Source of the DNA: Bradyrhizobium sp. 170 | GTDB lineage: Bacteria; Pseudomonadota; Alphaproteobacteria; Rhizobiales; Xanthobacteraceae | Assembly: GCF_023101085.1 (NCBI RefSeq) | Contig: NZ_CP064703.1 | Coordinates: 1,488,001 to 1,552,000, forward strand | Direction of reading: 5' to 3' | DNA: 64,000 nt | Shown: one piece after another, positions 1 through 7,787 of the stretch | How the letters are laid out: every line of letters begins with the position of its first letter | Position numbering within the stretch: position 1 is the stretch's first letter | Program-made: the position numbers and the translations under genes | Notes under the pieces: generated by a model | What the model was told of the DNA's origin: nothing | Database searches by the model: none | The model's input: only the letters and a program-made list of their open reading frames with translations

Positions 1-62
1 CGGGCACGGCAGCGAGTTCCGCCGCCATCAATGCCGAGATACGTGGTACCTTTTGTTCCCAT
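1..62 (-). CDS. N-terminus of a BadF/BadG-type N-acetylglucosamine kinase (partial)
   Basis: Only the first 20 codons lie in the window, reading leftward from an ATG at 62. They encode a beta strand and phosphate-1 loop of the ASKHA fold (YLGIDGGGT), which is the N-terminal signature of the BadF/BadG/BcrA/BcrD ATPase family that includes N-acetylglucosamine kinases. Divergent placement 90 bp from nagA supports an amino-sugar kinase supplying GlcNAc-6-phosphate; that substrate is inference. No strong Shine-Dalgarno is visible before the ATG. The rest of the gene is outside the window. Confidence 0.6.
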   Translation of the reverse strand, partial: MGTKGTTYLGIDGGGTRCRA

Positions 63-152
63 GGAAAGTTAACGCGAAGGTTTCGCTCGGGGTCCTCCCA
101 AAGCTCCTTGGTGTACATATGAAGTCTTGTAGGTGACTCGCCTCACGAGTCC

Positions 153-1352
153 GTGACTGGTATTCTCGGATCAATACTGATGGGCGACGCTGGTTCTTCC
201 TCCCTCACGATTGCCGCGCAGCACATTTTTGACGGTGCCGATATGCGCGGGCCGGGGTCGGTCAGGATCTCGCAGGGGCGGATTGAAAGCATCACCTTCG
301 GCGAGGCGGAGGCGCGCGACTCAATCCACCTTCCCGCAGACGCGATCCTTGCACCCGGATTCATCGACATCCAGGTGAACGGAGGCGGGGGCGTTCTTCT
401 CAACGACGAGCCGACGGAGGTCGGCGTTCGACGCATCGTTGAGACGCACCGCAAGGAGGGGACCACGGGCTGCTTGCCGACCCTCATCACCGATCGCAGC
501 GAGGTCATCGAGCGATTGGCTGCGGTCGCCCAGGATTGTCTGAAGATTCCCGGCGTTCTCGGCTTTCATCTGGAAGGACCAGCCCTCAACAGGTCTCGCA
601 AGGGCATTCATCCGGAAGCCGAGATACGCGTGCCCGATCAGCGCGATCTCGCCGCGATCAAAAGTTTTGGGGGCCGCGGCCGCTCCATGGTGACCTTGGC
701 GCCGGAATGCGTGCCCGCGTCCATGATCGATGAATTGATCGGCGCCGGATTGCGTATCGCGGCCGGCCACAGCGACGCCACCGCAGCCGAAATCGGGCAG
801 GCGGTCGATCGCGGTGTCTCGGGGGTGACCCATCTGTTCAATGCCATGTCGCAGTTGAACGCCCGGGAGCCAGGCCTGGTGGGCGCCGCGCTGGGGGATG
901 ACCGGCTGTTTGCAGGGATCATCTGCGACGGCATCCACGTTGACAGCGCCGGTTTGCGTGTTGCCTTCCGCTGCAAGGGACGCGATCGATTGATGCTGGT
1001 CACCGATGCCATGCCATTGGCGGGCACGAACGACCGGCAATTCATGCTGCAGGGAAGGCCGATCACGTTGCACGAAAATCGCCTGACCGGCCCCGATGGC
1101 ACACTCGCGGGCGCTCACCTCACCATGATCGAGGCGGTGCGCAACGCTGTTGCGCTGCTCGGAATCTCCCTTGTCGATGCCCTCATCATGGCCTCCCGGA
1201 CATCAGCGGCATTTCTGGGCCTTGAGTCCGAGCTTGGACGGATCGCGCCAGGATACCGCGCGGACCTTGTCGCCTTCAATCCGAACTTTGAAATCGTCGG
1301 CACGTGGATAGGCGGTGCCGGTTCGATGGGCGAGGCTTCTCATCGAGGTTAG
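153..1352 (+). CDS. nagA: N-acetylglucosamine-6-phosphate deacetylase
   Basis: Cytosolic amidohydrolase that removes the acetyl group of GlcNAc-6-phosphate to give glucosamine-6-phosphate. Numbered from the GTG at 153, GFIDIQVNG (69-77) starts the TIM barrel, HLEGP (139-143) carries the metal-binding Glu, AGHSDA (204-209) and THLFNAM (226-232) carry the metal-binding His residues, and TDAM (284-287) holds the catalytic Asp, all matching the E. coli NagA layout. At 399 residues it is family length. The start is uncertain: GTG 153 and an in-frame ATG at 180 are both possible and neither has a clear Shine-Dalgarno. Divergent from a probable GlcNAc kinase and immediately followed by an aspartate-kinase-like gene with zero spacing. 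Confidence 0.9.
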   Translation: MTGILGSILMGDAGSSSLTIAAQHIFDGADMRGPGSVRISQGRIESITFGEAEARDSIHLPADAILAPGFIDIQVNGGGGVLLNDEPTEVGVRRIVETHRKEGTTGCLPTLITDRSEVIERLAAVAQDCLKIPGVLGFHLEGPALNRSRKGIHPEAEIRVPDQRDLAAIKSFGGRGRSMVTLAPECVPASMIDELIGAGLRIAAGHSDATAAEIGQAVDRGVSGVTHLFNAMSQLNAREPGLVGAALGDDRLFAGIICDGIHVDSAGLRVAFRCKGRDRLMLVTDAMPLAGTNDRQFMLQGRPITLHENRLTGPDGTLAGAHLTMIEAVRNAVALLGISLVDALIMASRTSAAFLGLESELGRIAPGYRADLVAFNPNFEIVGTWIGGAGSMGEASHRG

Positions 1353-2555
1353 ATGCGCAACCATCCCATCATCGTGCAAAAATATGGCGGTGTCTGTCTT
1401 GAAACACCGGCGAAAATTCGCGCGGTTGCGCGCAGTCTCGCCGCCCTGCATGGCCGTGGTCATCGTGTGGTGGCGATCGTCTCCGCCATGGGCAAGACCA
1501 CCGACCAATTGATCCAGATGGCTTATCAGGTAAGCCCGACACCCAATCGCCGTGAACTCGATATGCTGCTAACGACCGGTGAGCGCATCAGCATGTCCCT
1601 GATGAGCATGGCGCTTTCCGATCTCGGCGTGCCCGCGATCAGCTTCACCGGCAGCCAGGCCGGCGTGATGACCGACGACTCCCATTCCTCCGCGCGCATT
1701 CTGGATGTACGGCCCATTCGCGTGCGTGAGGAACTTGATCGTGGGCGCGTTGTGGTGCTGGCAGGATTTCAGGGCGTGAACCCGGTGACCAGGGAAATCA
1801 CCACGCTCGGCCGGGGCGGCAGCGACACCACGGCCGTTGCGATGGCCGCGGCGCTGAAGGCCGAACGCTGTGAAATCATCAAAGAGGTCGACGGAATTTG
1901 TTCGGCCGATCCGCGTATCGTGCCTGACGCAAAGCCCCTGCGGCGAGTGGACTTCGCATCCCTGTCCGAAATGTGCTTCTGGGGAGCAAAGGTCCTGCAT
2001 TTTCGCAGCGTAGAGCTGGCGCAAAGTCAGGATGTGCCTCTGGTTCTCAAGCAGTGGGGTGGCGTTAAACGCAGCACGCAAGTGATGAAAGAGGTTGCAG
2101 GCATGGAAAACGGAAAGGTTCTGGCCGTCAACTCGATGGCTCGCATTGAGCATGTGGAAATCGATTCCGAAGATCTCAATCACGGTTTCGAGAAATTCGC
2201 GCAGCATCTCAAGCAAAACAGCCTGTCCTGGCCGCAGCTCCTCGCCTCGAGCTTCATCGCGGGAAAAACCAGCATGACGGTGGCCTGTGATTCGGAGTGG
2301 CTCGACGCCCTGTTGCGCACGCTGGAGCGAAGCACGGATCTGCGCAAGCAGCGCGACGCTTCAAGCTCGGTGAGTCTCACCTGCTTTGGCGGCGTTTCGT
2401 CGGAATTGCCGTTAAGGGCGTTGCAGGTTCTCGGACAGCACGGGATTGTCCCCGACAAATACGTGTTATCGCCGCATTCGGTCAGTCTGTTTGTCCCTGT
2501 GGAGAACCGGGAGGCCGCCGTTAGGGCGTTGCATTCGCTTGTCCAGCAAACATAG
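1353..2555 (+). CDS. aspartate kinase-like protein (divergent)
   Basis: Amino-acid kinase of the aspartokinase type, 400 residues. The N-terminal phosphate loop is KYGGVC (10-15) instead of the usual [15 protein letters not shown] (72-80) and the strand following FTGSQAG (98-104) match aspartate kinases, and TTLGRGGSD (150-158) is the nucleotide-binding signature. The C-terminal 130 residues look like the ACT-type regulatory region but are poorly conserved. The ATG follows directly on the nagA stop, so translation is probably coupled. Classical lysC would phosphorylate aspartate for lysine, threonine and methionine synthesis; the altered loop and the nagA partner suggest a paralogue with a specialised role rather than the housekeeping enzyme. 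That role is not evident from sequence. Confidence 0.75.
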   Translation: MRNHPIIVQKYGGVCLETPAKIRAVARSLAALHGRGHRVVAIVSAMGKTTDQLIQMAYQVSPTPNRRELDMLLTTGERISMSLMSMALSDLGVPAISFTGSQAGVMTDDSHSSARILDVRPIRVREELDRGRVVVLAGFQGVNPVTREITTLGRGGSDTTAVAMAAALKAERCEIIKEVDGICSADPRIVPDAKPLRRVDFASLSEMCFWGAKVLHFRSVELAQSQDVPLVLKQWGGVKRSTQVMKEVAGMENGKVLAVNSMARIEHVEIDSEDLNHGFEKFAQHLKQNSLSWPQLLASSFIAGKTSMTVACDSEWLDALLRTLERSTDLRKQRDASSSVSLTCFGGVSSELPLRALQVLGQHGIVPDKYVLSPHSVSLFVPVENREAAVRALHSLVQQT

Positions 2556-2647
2556 GTTCGAGGAGCGGCATCGCTGGTGGGCCCCTCGGCACGCGCAGGC
2601 GGGCGACGCGCTGTCTAGCATTCCCATCCGTAGGACCGAACCCGCGC

Positions 2648-3790
2648 ATGAGCGAATACCAATACTACGAATTTCAGGCGATCGATCGTCCCCTCGACCG
2701 AGCAGCGCAGGACGCATTACGAACGATTTCATCACGGGCGTGGATCACCGCGACGAGCTTCACCAACCATTACGAATGGGGAGATCTCAAGGGCGACCCG
2801 CGCAAGTTCATGGAGCGCTGGTTCGACCTCCACCTTTATCTCGCGAATTGGGGCACGCGGCGCCTGATGATCAAGGTGCCGAAGCGCTTCGTGAACCAAG
2901 CGGACATAGATCGCTTTCTTCGCGAGATCGATTGGGTCGAGGTGTGGACCTCTGGCGATAACTTGATCATTGATATTCAACATCACGAAGATGGGGGCTA
3001 CGACGACTGGGATGATGGCTCCAGTCGGCTTGCTGCGCTCGCGCCGCTGCGGACCGATGTGCTGTCGGGAGACCTTCGGTTGTTTTACCTGCTGTGGCTG
3101 ACAGCGGTACAGGACGAGTTCATCCCTGAAGATGAAGTCGAGCCGCTGCCAGGCATAGCTCCGTTGACTGGTGCGCTCGAAGGTTTTGCGGAGTTTTTCG
3201 GCATCGATTCCGATCTCGTAATGGCGGCTGCCGAATTGAGTGCAGATGACACGGCCATGTCCAAAGACGGGCTGCGCAAAGCAGTAGCGGTCATTCCTGA
3301 ACGTGAGAAAGCTGAGCTGCTACTGCGCGTCGTCGATGGTGACACCCATGTAGCCGCCGAGCTCAGGAGTAGAGTTCGCAAGAAGAACCCTGCACCTGCT
3401 ACACACCGCACCGTCGGTGCACTGCGAACGCGGGCGCAGGAGATCAGGGAGGCGCGGGAGCGCGCCGAGGCCGAGTGCCATGAAGCAGAACGGCGCCGCC
3501 AAGCAGCTGAGGCGGAAAAAGCACGCCGCACTCGACTTATGATTCTCAAGCAGCGCGGCGCCAGCAGTGTGTGGCGGGAGATCGAGGAAGGAATCGAACG
3601 CCGCAACCCGACTGGCTATGATAGCGCCATAAGTCTGCTTTCGGATCTTCAGGCGCTGGCTGTAGAAGAGGGCAACCAAGACGATTTTGATCGTCGCCTC
3701 AGCTCGATCCGCGCGCGTCATGAGAAAAAGGCAAAGTTCATTGAGCGGCTGAGTAAGCTTGGACGCGACAGTGACGAGAGAATGATCTGA
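2648..3790 (+). CDS. conserved hypothetical protein with C-terminal coiled coil
   Basis: A 380-residue soluble protein with no motif I can assign. The first 150 residues are rich in aromatic and acidic residues. A charged alpha-helical stretch rich in Arg, Glu and Ala at about residues 258-300 should form a coiled coil, and the C-terminal 80 residues are helical and basic. No signal peptide or membrane segment. It starts 92 bp after the aspartate kinase on the same strand and is the last gene before the first tRNA fragment, so it probably belongs to the chromosomal backbone rather than to the island. Composition and codon use match the neighbours. Function unknown. Confidence 0.75.
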   Translation: MSEYQYYEFQAIDRPLDRAAQDALRTISSRAWITATSFTNHYEWGDLKGDPRKFMERWFDLHLYLANWGTRRLMIKVPKRFVNQADIDRFLREIDWVEVWTSGDNLIIDIQHHEDGGYDDWDDGSSRLAALAPLRTDVLSGDLRLFYLLWLTAVQDEFIPEDEVEPLPGIAPLTGALEGFAEFFGIDSDLVMAAAELSADDTAMSKDGLRKAVAVIPEREKAELLLRVVDGDTHVAAELRSRVRKKNPAPATHRTVGALRTRAQEIREARERAEAECHEAERRRQAAEAEKARRTRLMILKQRGASSVWREIEEGIERRNPTGYDSAISLLSDLQALAVEEGNQDDFDRRLSSIRARHEKKAKFIERLSKLGRDSDERMI

Positions 3791-3857
3791 TTGCCAGGCC
3801 GTAGCTCGCGGGCTGAGCTTCGGCGTGGCAGCCTTCGCTCGTTTCGCGAGGGAAGGC

Positions 3858-3905
3858 TGGTGGGCCCGGCAGGACTCGAACCTGCAACCAGACCGTTATG
3901 AGCGG
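3858..3905 (-). repeat. tRNA 3' fragment, copy 1 (att-like site)
   Basis: Reading the minus strand, this is the 3' half of a tRNA: anticodon arm with loop CTCATAA (anticodon CAU), T arm with TTCGAGT, acceptor strand and CCA. The D arm and 5' acceptor strand are missing, so it is not a functional gene. The same 48 nt recurs at 9862 and 18480. A hairpin just left of it (AGCCTTC 3830-3836 pairing with GAAGGCT 3852-3858) looks like the tRNA terminator carried with it. This is the expected relic of site-specific integration into a tRNA-Ile2 or tRNA-Met gene. Confidence 0.85.
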
Positions 3906-4091
3906 CAGAGTATCGATCAGCTTCGTTGATTTTGCCGCGTTTTTGTTCGATTTGGATCGCGTTCGTTGCGTTCCGATGAGATTGTTTCTGGTGCGAAACT
4001 GGTGCGGCGTCATTCTCAGACATTGGCGCACGAACCCGCGACGTCCGCTTACGCTAAACAAATGCGGAGTATTGTTTGGATCAGACCCAGA

Positions 4092-4619
4092 CTACTTGGC
4101 CGCAGCCGCTGCGGTTTCGCCCGGTGGCACAATCCGGAACATGAAGGTCGAAACCTTTTCCCCGGGTTTGAACGGACCGGGAATCTGGTTGCTGACCGGG
4201 TTCAAGCTTTGGAGAAAAGCCGCGATCGCCATGGCGTCATCCGCCGTGAGTGTCGCAAAAGCGTGCCAAGGCATGATCGGCGCCAGGATGCGGCCGTCCG
4301 GCCGTTCACCGACCTGTATCGCCTTCACGATCTGCTCTGGGGTCCAACTACCGATGCCGGTCTTTCTGTCGGGTGTGATGTTTGGGCCCACAAAGACACC
4401 TTCACCCGGAATCTCGAAGCCCACATCCGAGCCGCCGAGAAAGCGCGACATGTCGGGATTCCCGAAGAAGTATCCCGGCGTGTGGCAGTCGTTGCAGCCG
4501 CCGAGCGTGACGAGATATTTGCCGCGCGTGATCTGTGAATCGTCAGCTATGGCCGCGAACGCTGGAAGCGCGATAACTAACGCGGTCACGAATGCAAGAC
4601 GAACTGAAATCCGCAACAT
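4092..4619 (-). CDS. c-type cytochrome, single haem
   Basis: Periplasmic electron carrier of 175 residues. A hydrophobic signal peptide covers residues 1-25 (cleavage probably after AFAAIA). The haem site is CNDCH (Cys42, Cys45, His46) and Met116 in APIMPWHAF is the likely sixth ligand. The pattern, with GKYL before the haem and a late PWHAFATLT segment, resembles cytochromes that accept electrons from periplasmic dehydrogenases. A good Shine-Dalgarno (GGGAGG) precedes the ATG. It is the second gene after an O-methyltransferase-like gene on the same strand (54 bp gap). Partner enzyme is not in the window. It is the first gene right of tRNA fragment 1. Confidence 0.85.
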   Translation of the reverse strand: MLRISVRLAFVTALVIALPAFAAIADDSQITRGKYLVTLGGCNDCHTPGYFFGNPDMSRFLGGSDVGFEIPGEGVFVGPNITPDRKTGIGSWTPEQIVKAIQVGERPDGRILAPIMPWHAFATLTADDAMAIAAFLQSLNPVSNQIPGPFKPGEKVSTFMFRIVPPGETAAAAAK

Positions 4620-4673
4620 GATTTGCCTCCCTGGCTTGAACTGCGGTGCGCCTGTTCCACTCAGCTTTGCGCC

Positions 4674-5798
4674 TTATGGTTTGCGGCCGATCACGGCGCC
4701 GTTCGCGGCGGGTGCGTCGAACCAGACCGTCTCGATGTGCCGGAAGCCGGCTTCCTCGAGCCACGCCGAATATTCGATCGGCGTGTAGTTTCGTCCTTCC
4801 GTCTCGATCAGCATGTTGAGGCTCATCAGCGCGGCCGGCGCCGGCCCGGTCTTTTCGTCATTGACGAGAAGCTCGCTGATGACGACTGCGCCGCCGCTCG
4901 GCAAAGCCTCGAAGGACCGGCGCAGCAGCGCGCGGTTCTTCGCTTCATCCCAATCGTGCAGGATCATCGACAGGAGATGCACGTCGTGATGCTCGGGAAG
5001 CTGTTCGAAGAAGTTGCCGCCGGCGGTTTCGATGCGGTCGGTCAAGCCGGCCTCGGTAATTTTTCCAGCGGCGATCGCGGCCACATGCGGCAGATCAAAT
5101 ACGGTCGCGCGCAGCTCCCCATACAGTTTGCAAAGCTCGATGTCGTACGCGCCCGATCCGCCGCCGATGTCCAGAAGGCGGCGGAAACGATTGAGATCCA
5201 CGGCTTCGCCGAGCTTGCGCGCGGTCATCGTGGAGAGCGAATGCATCGCCTCCCAGAAGAGTGCCAGCATCGTCGGATCCTCGCCCTCGAACATCGAGGA
5301 TTGCACTGCCGGGTCCCACGTGGTTGGCCGGTTCGTGCGCAGCGCTTCGGTAAGCTTGCCCCAGCCCGCGTAGAGCCGCTTGTCGGCCATCTGCACGAAG
5401 CCACCGAAGTAATATGGCTTCCCGCGCACGAGATAGGCTTCGCTTAAGGGCGTATTGCGATAGCGGCCGTCCGTTTTCTCCAGAAGCCCGAGTGCAGCGC
5501 AGCCGGTCAACAGCATCTCGGCCGGGCGTGGATGCAGCCCGAGCGCTTCCGCCAGCTCCGCAACCGTGGTGCCGGCGCCGCCTGCAAGGTGACTGAACAG
5601 GCCCTCCTCGTGTGCTCCGGCCAGGGTCTTGAAAGCCCAGAAGCCGGTCGAAAGTGCCATTAGCGGGACGGCGGAAGGAAGCTCCTGCGTGGTGACGATC
5701 GGTTGATCGGCCGCGCGCAGCCTTGTCTCGCCCGAGATCGAACCGGGCTGGCGGGCAAGCGTTGTCCTGTGCACAGCAGCGCGCTGATGATTGGGCAT
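4674..5798 (-). CDS. SAM-dependent O-methyltransferase (acetylserotonin/hydroxyneurosporene type)
   Basis: Class I methyltransferase of the plant/bacterial O-methyltransferase family, 374 residues. An N-terminal winged-helix dimerisation domain (about 35-125) is followed by the Rossmann domain with LDIGGGSGAY (SAM loop) and HDWDE, whose His is the usual catalytic base. Known relatives methylate hydroxyls of carotenoids, indoles or polyketides; the substrate cannot be read here. The ATG at 5798 has a strong Shine-Dalgarno (GAGGAG), so the long start is supported even though the family alignment begins about 35 residues in. Probably co-transcribed with the downstream cytochrome c. No photosynthesis genes are nearby. 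Confidence 0.8.
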   Translation of the reverse strand: MPNHQRAAVHRTTLARQPGSISGETRLRAADQPIVTTQELPSAVPLMALSTGFWAFKTLAGAHEEGLFSHLAGGAGTTVAELAEALGLHPRPAEMLLTGCAALGLLEKTDGRYRNTPLSEAYLVRGKPYYFGGFVQMADKRLYAGWGKLTEALRTNRPTTWDPAVQSSMFEGEDPTMLALFWEAMHSLSTMTARKLGEAVDLNRFRRLLDIGGGSGAYDIELCKLYGELRATVFDLPHVAAIAAGKITEAGLTDRIETAGGNFFEQLPEHHDVHLLSMILHDWDEAKNRALLRRSFEALPSGGAVVISELLVNDEKTGPAPAALMSLNMLIETEGRNYTPIEYSAWLEEAGFRHIETVWFDAPAANGAVIGRKP

Positions 5799-5989
5799 CG
5801 TGCTCTCCTCAGGTGTTGACGGTTAATTCGCAGCTCTTGAGCCGCGCGGTGATCTTCGGCACAAATCCACGTAGTCGAGTGATAGACGCGAATTTCCGCT
5901 CGAGGCATTTCAGTCTCCCATTTCCAGCCATGCGCTCCTTCCCTTGGCGCTCCTTCGCTTTCCGCCGAGGCAACGGTAGGGAGACTATA

Positions 5990-6147
5990 GGACCGATAGA
6001 AGTGCCAATTCATGGATTCCTGGCCAGTCCAATTCCGGTTGGCATGGTGACACCTAAGGCCCTACGCTGAGGCAGCGCAGGGCGCAGCAGGACCGGTCGA
6101 GGTGCCGAATTCTTGTACTTCCGTCGGACCAATTCCAATTACTGGAT
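5990..6147. repeat. imperfect direct repeat, two 58-nt units
   Basis: Two units starting at 5990 and 6090 (100 bp apart) both begin GGACCG, share GTGCC(G)AATTC and end in CCAATTCC; I judge them about 70 percent identical by eye. The right unit lies in the tail of the broken MFS reading frame, the left unit just beyond its stop. They may be a partial duplication formed when that gene decayed. Confidence 0.4.
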
Positions 6148-6451
6148 TATGCGTCGCCGCGTGCTCGCAAGGCGGCGCCGATGGCGGGCACATATCCTCC
6201 GGGGGCACCGTGGCGGCCAGGCCGCCGCGGATCATCGGAACCGCAATGATGGCCTTGCCGATTTGGGCGGCGGCAACGACGCCGCTGCCCATCAACAGCA
6301 GCACCTGCAGCTTCCCCGCCGATGCCGTCTCGTCCGAGGCCCCTCGCTCAATCAGAACCGTGTTTGCAGCAAGCCTGCTGTGGCTCGTGGAGCCCTCGCG
6401 TCGCGGCTGGTAAACGCGGGTCGTACCTGGCTTTGTTGCTGCCTACGACAT
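6062..6451 (-). pseudogene. MFS transporter remnant (nonsense and 3' truncation)
   Basis: An ATG at 6451 with Shine-Dalgarno GGGAG is followed at codon 3 by TAG (6443-6445); the frame is then open to 6062. Downstream, residues such as KLQVLLLMGSGVVAAA and QIGKAIIAVPMIR look like the cytoplasmic lead and first membrane helix of a major facilitator transporter. After about 30 further residues the similarity stops and the frame continues into Pro/Ala-rich sequence with no helices, so most of the protein is missing. A shorter 80-residue frame starting at GTG 6304 could still be translated. A FixK/FNR-type box lies just upstream. The MFS assignment rests on a short stretch. Confidence 0.45.
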
Positions 6452-6469
6452 GACGTACTCCCGCATTTT

Positions 6470-6483
6470 TTGATCAACATCAA
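6470..6483 (-). promoter_or_regulatory. FixK/FNR-type box
   Basis: TTGAT-CAAC-ATCAA, a perfect match to the FNR/FixK consensus TTGAT-N4-ATCAA. It is centred 26 bp before the ATG at 6451 of the MFS remnant. Class II activation would place transcription start near 6435, slightly inside that frame, so either the real start lies further in or the site acts differently. No plus-strand gene follows within 3.8 kb. Confidence 0.6.
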
Positions 6484-6615
6484 CAACGTCGTTCACGAGC
6501 GACGTCGAAGATGCGACGTTGAGGTATTTATGGGATGCGACGAGCTGTTTAGTTCGCCTGGTCGCCTCGGCGGGCGAGCGTCAGGCGCGGAGATCGCCCA
6601 AGTCGCTCGCGTAAA

Positions 6616-7164
6616 TCACCACGTCAGGTCTTCTTCGCGAAGCAACGCTGTTAAGGCACCGCGCTTTGTCCGGGCGGCGGCGACCAGATCGATCTCGACA
6701 TGATCGCTCTCGAAGCGCCCAAGACCGCTGGATCGAACCAGCGCCATCAGGTCGGGATGCGCGAGCTCACGGCTGACAATGACCTTTCGATTTCCGAGCG
6801 CGCCGATCGCGAGTTCGAAAAGCTCGGCGATGATGGGCTGCTGCTCGCAGGCGAGCGGGCAGGCGATCGAAAGTTCGACGGCCGTGTAATCCGGAGGCAG
6901 CGAGACCAGCGTTGCGATCGCTTCGAGGCAGCAAGGGCCGCTTCGGGCGATGATCGTGGTGACATTCCAATCGATGGAGCGGCAGAACTTGCGGATCGAC
7001 TGGCTGGAGATGCCCCCGCCAAAGTATCCGCGCCGCTGATCAAAATCAAAAGACAGGAAAAACGCCTCGAGCCTAGGCAGATCGTGATCGCCTAGAATCT
7101 GAAACGATCGCTGGCCGGCCGCCCGCTGCGATGCCAGCGCGAGGCGGGTTTGAATGCTTTCCAT
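6616..7164 (-). CDS. GNAT-like acetyltransferase
   Basis: A 182-residue soluble protein with the outline of the GNAT fold: an N-terminal FLSFDFDQRRGYFGG segment, a long beta strand with ATLVSLPPDYTAVELSIA, and a C-terminal RSSGLGRFESDHVEIDL strand. The canonical acetyl-CoA loop (Q/RxxGxG/A) is not clear, so activity is uncertain. The ATG has a strong Shine-Dalgarno (GAGGAGA). It sits 19 bp after a small membrane protein gene on the same strand, so the two probably form an operon. Function beyond the fold is unknown. Confidence 0.65.
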   Translation of the reverse strand: MESIQTRLALASQRAAGQRSFQILGDHDLPRLEAFFLSFDFDQRRGYFGGGISSQSIRKFCRSIDWNVTTIIARSGPCCLEAIATLVSLPPDYTAVELSIACPLACEQQPIIAELFELAIGALGNRKVIVSRELAHPDLMALVRSSGLGRFESDHVEIDLVAAARTKRGALTALLREEDLTW

Positions 7165-7183
7165 GAGCCGTTCTCCTCAAAGG

Positions 7184-7465
7184 CTACCTTGACGATGCCC
7201 GAACATCGTCCGAACGAATGACGAAGGCGGGATTTTGCTTGAAGCTGCGAGAATTTTTGCTGGCGACGCCGCGGCTGACGCGGGCGATCAGCGGTCCCCG
7301 GCCTCGCGCCACGGATAGCCGCTGCAGGCGTCTTCGCGTCAACTGTGCTTGGCGTCGTCGGTCGATGTCCCAAAAGGCCCATATCATTAGCGGAATCAGA
7401 GCGAGAGAGATCGCGCACAGAAGCGCGCTCAATTCCGGAGCCGACAGGTCGAAAATGAGATCCAT
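7184..7465 (-). CDS. small membrane protein, unknown
   Basis: A 93-residue protein with one N-terminal transmembrane helix (about residues 8-30, ending LIPLMIWAFW) followed by a strongly basic Arg-rich tail, which predicts the N-terminus outside and the tail in the cytoplasm. ATG 7465 has GGGTGA 5-10 nt upstream; a TTG at 7477 is a weaker alternative. Directly upstream of the GNAT-like gene. I do not recognise the family, and an overlapping frame exists, so the gene itself is only moderately supported. Confidence 0.45.
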   Translation of the reverse strand: MDLIFDLSAPELSALLCAISLALIPLMIWAFWDIDRRRQAQLTRRRLQRLSVARGRGPLIARVSRGVASKNSRSFKQNPAFVIRSDDVRASSR

Positions 7466-7787
7466 GACGTCACCCAATGTTCACCAGGGTTGCAGAGTTT
7501 CGGTGATGGAGCGCCCATGTTGCTCTCCTTGGTGACGTTGCAGGTGTCTGGCGCTCGTGCTGCCGCCGAATCTGGCCGCACTTGGCCGGTCCCGAAGTCG
7601 CGCTGCAAGGAAGACGGCCGCGCTCTGCATTTTTGCTGATTCGAGCTGCGGCAACGCGCGCCGTCGACCTTGTCAGCGCCCCAACATTACAACCGAAGCG
7701 ATATGAAGGAAGGTCCAATCCGCGTATGATCGATCAGTCCAATCCAGGCGGCGGTTCACGGTGCGCCGTCACCTCACGCGACATCGC
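7466..7787. other. intergenic region, nothing recognised
   Basis: No convincing coding frame, RNA gene, repeat or hairpin was seen. It lies between the 5' end of the small membrane protein gene and the 3' end of the PdxR-like gene, both on the minus strand. Confidence 0.6.

Noticed and set aside
321..1118. 265-residue minus-strand frame inside nagA
   Set aside because: Antisense shadow of nagA with no motif of its own.
3718..4061. Two overlapping 100-residue minus-strand frames across tRNA fragment 1
   Set aside because: Same artefact: they read the tRNA fragment and flanking non-coding DNA.
3898..4788. 296-residue plus-strand frame over the cytochrome c gene
   Set aside because: Antisense shadow of the cytochrome c and methyltransferase genes; the minus-strand product has signal peptide, haem motif and a strong ribosome site.
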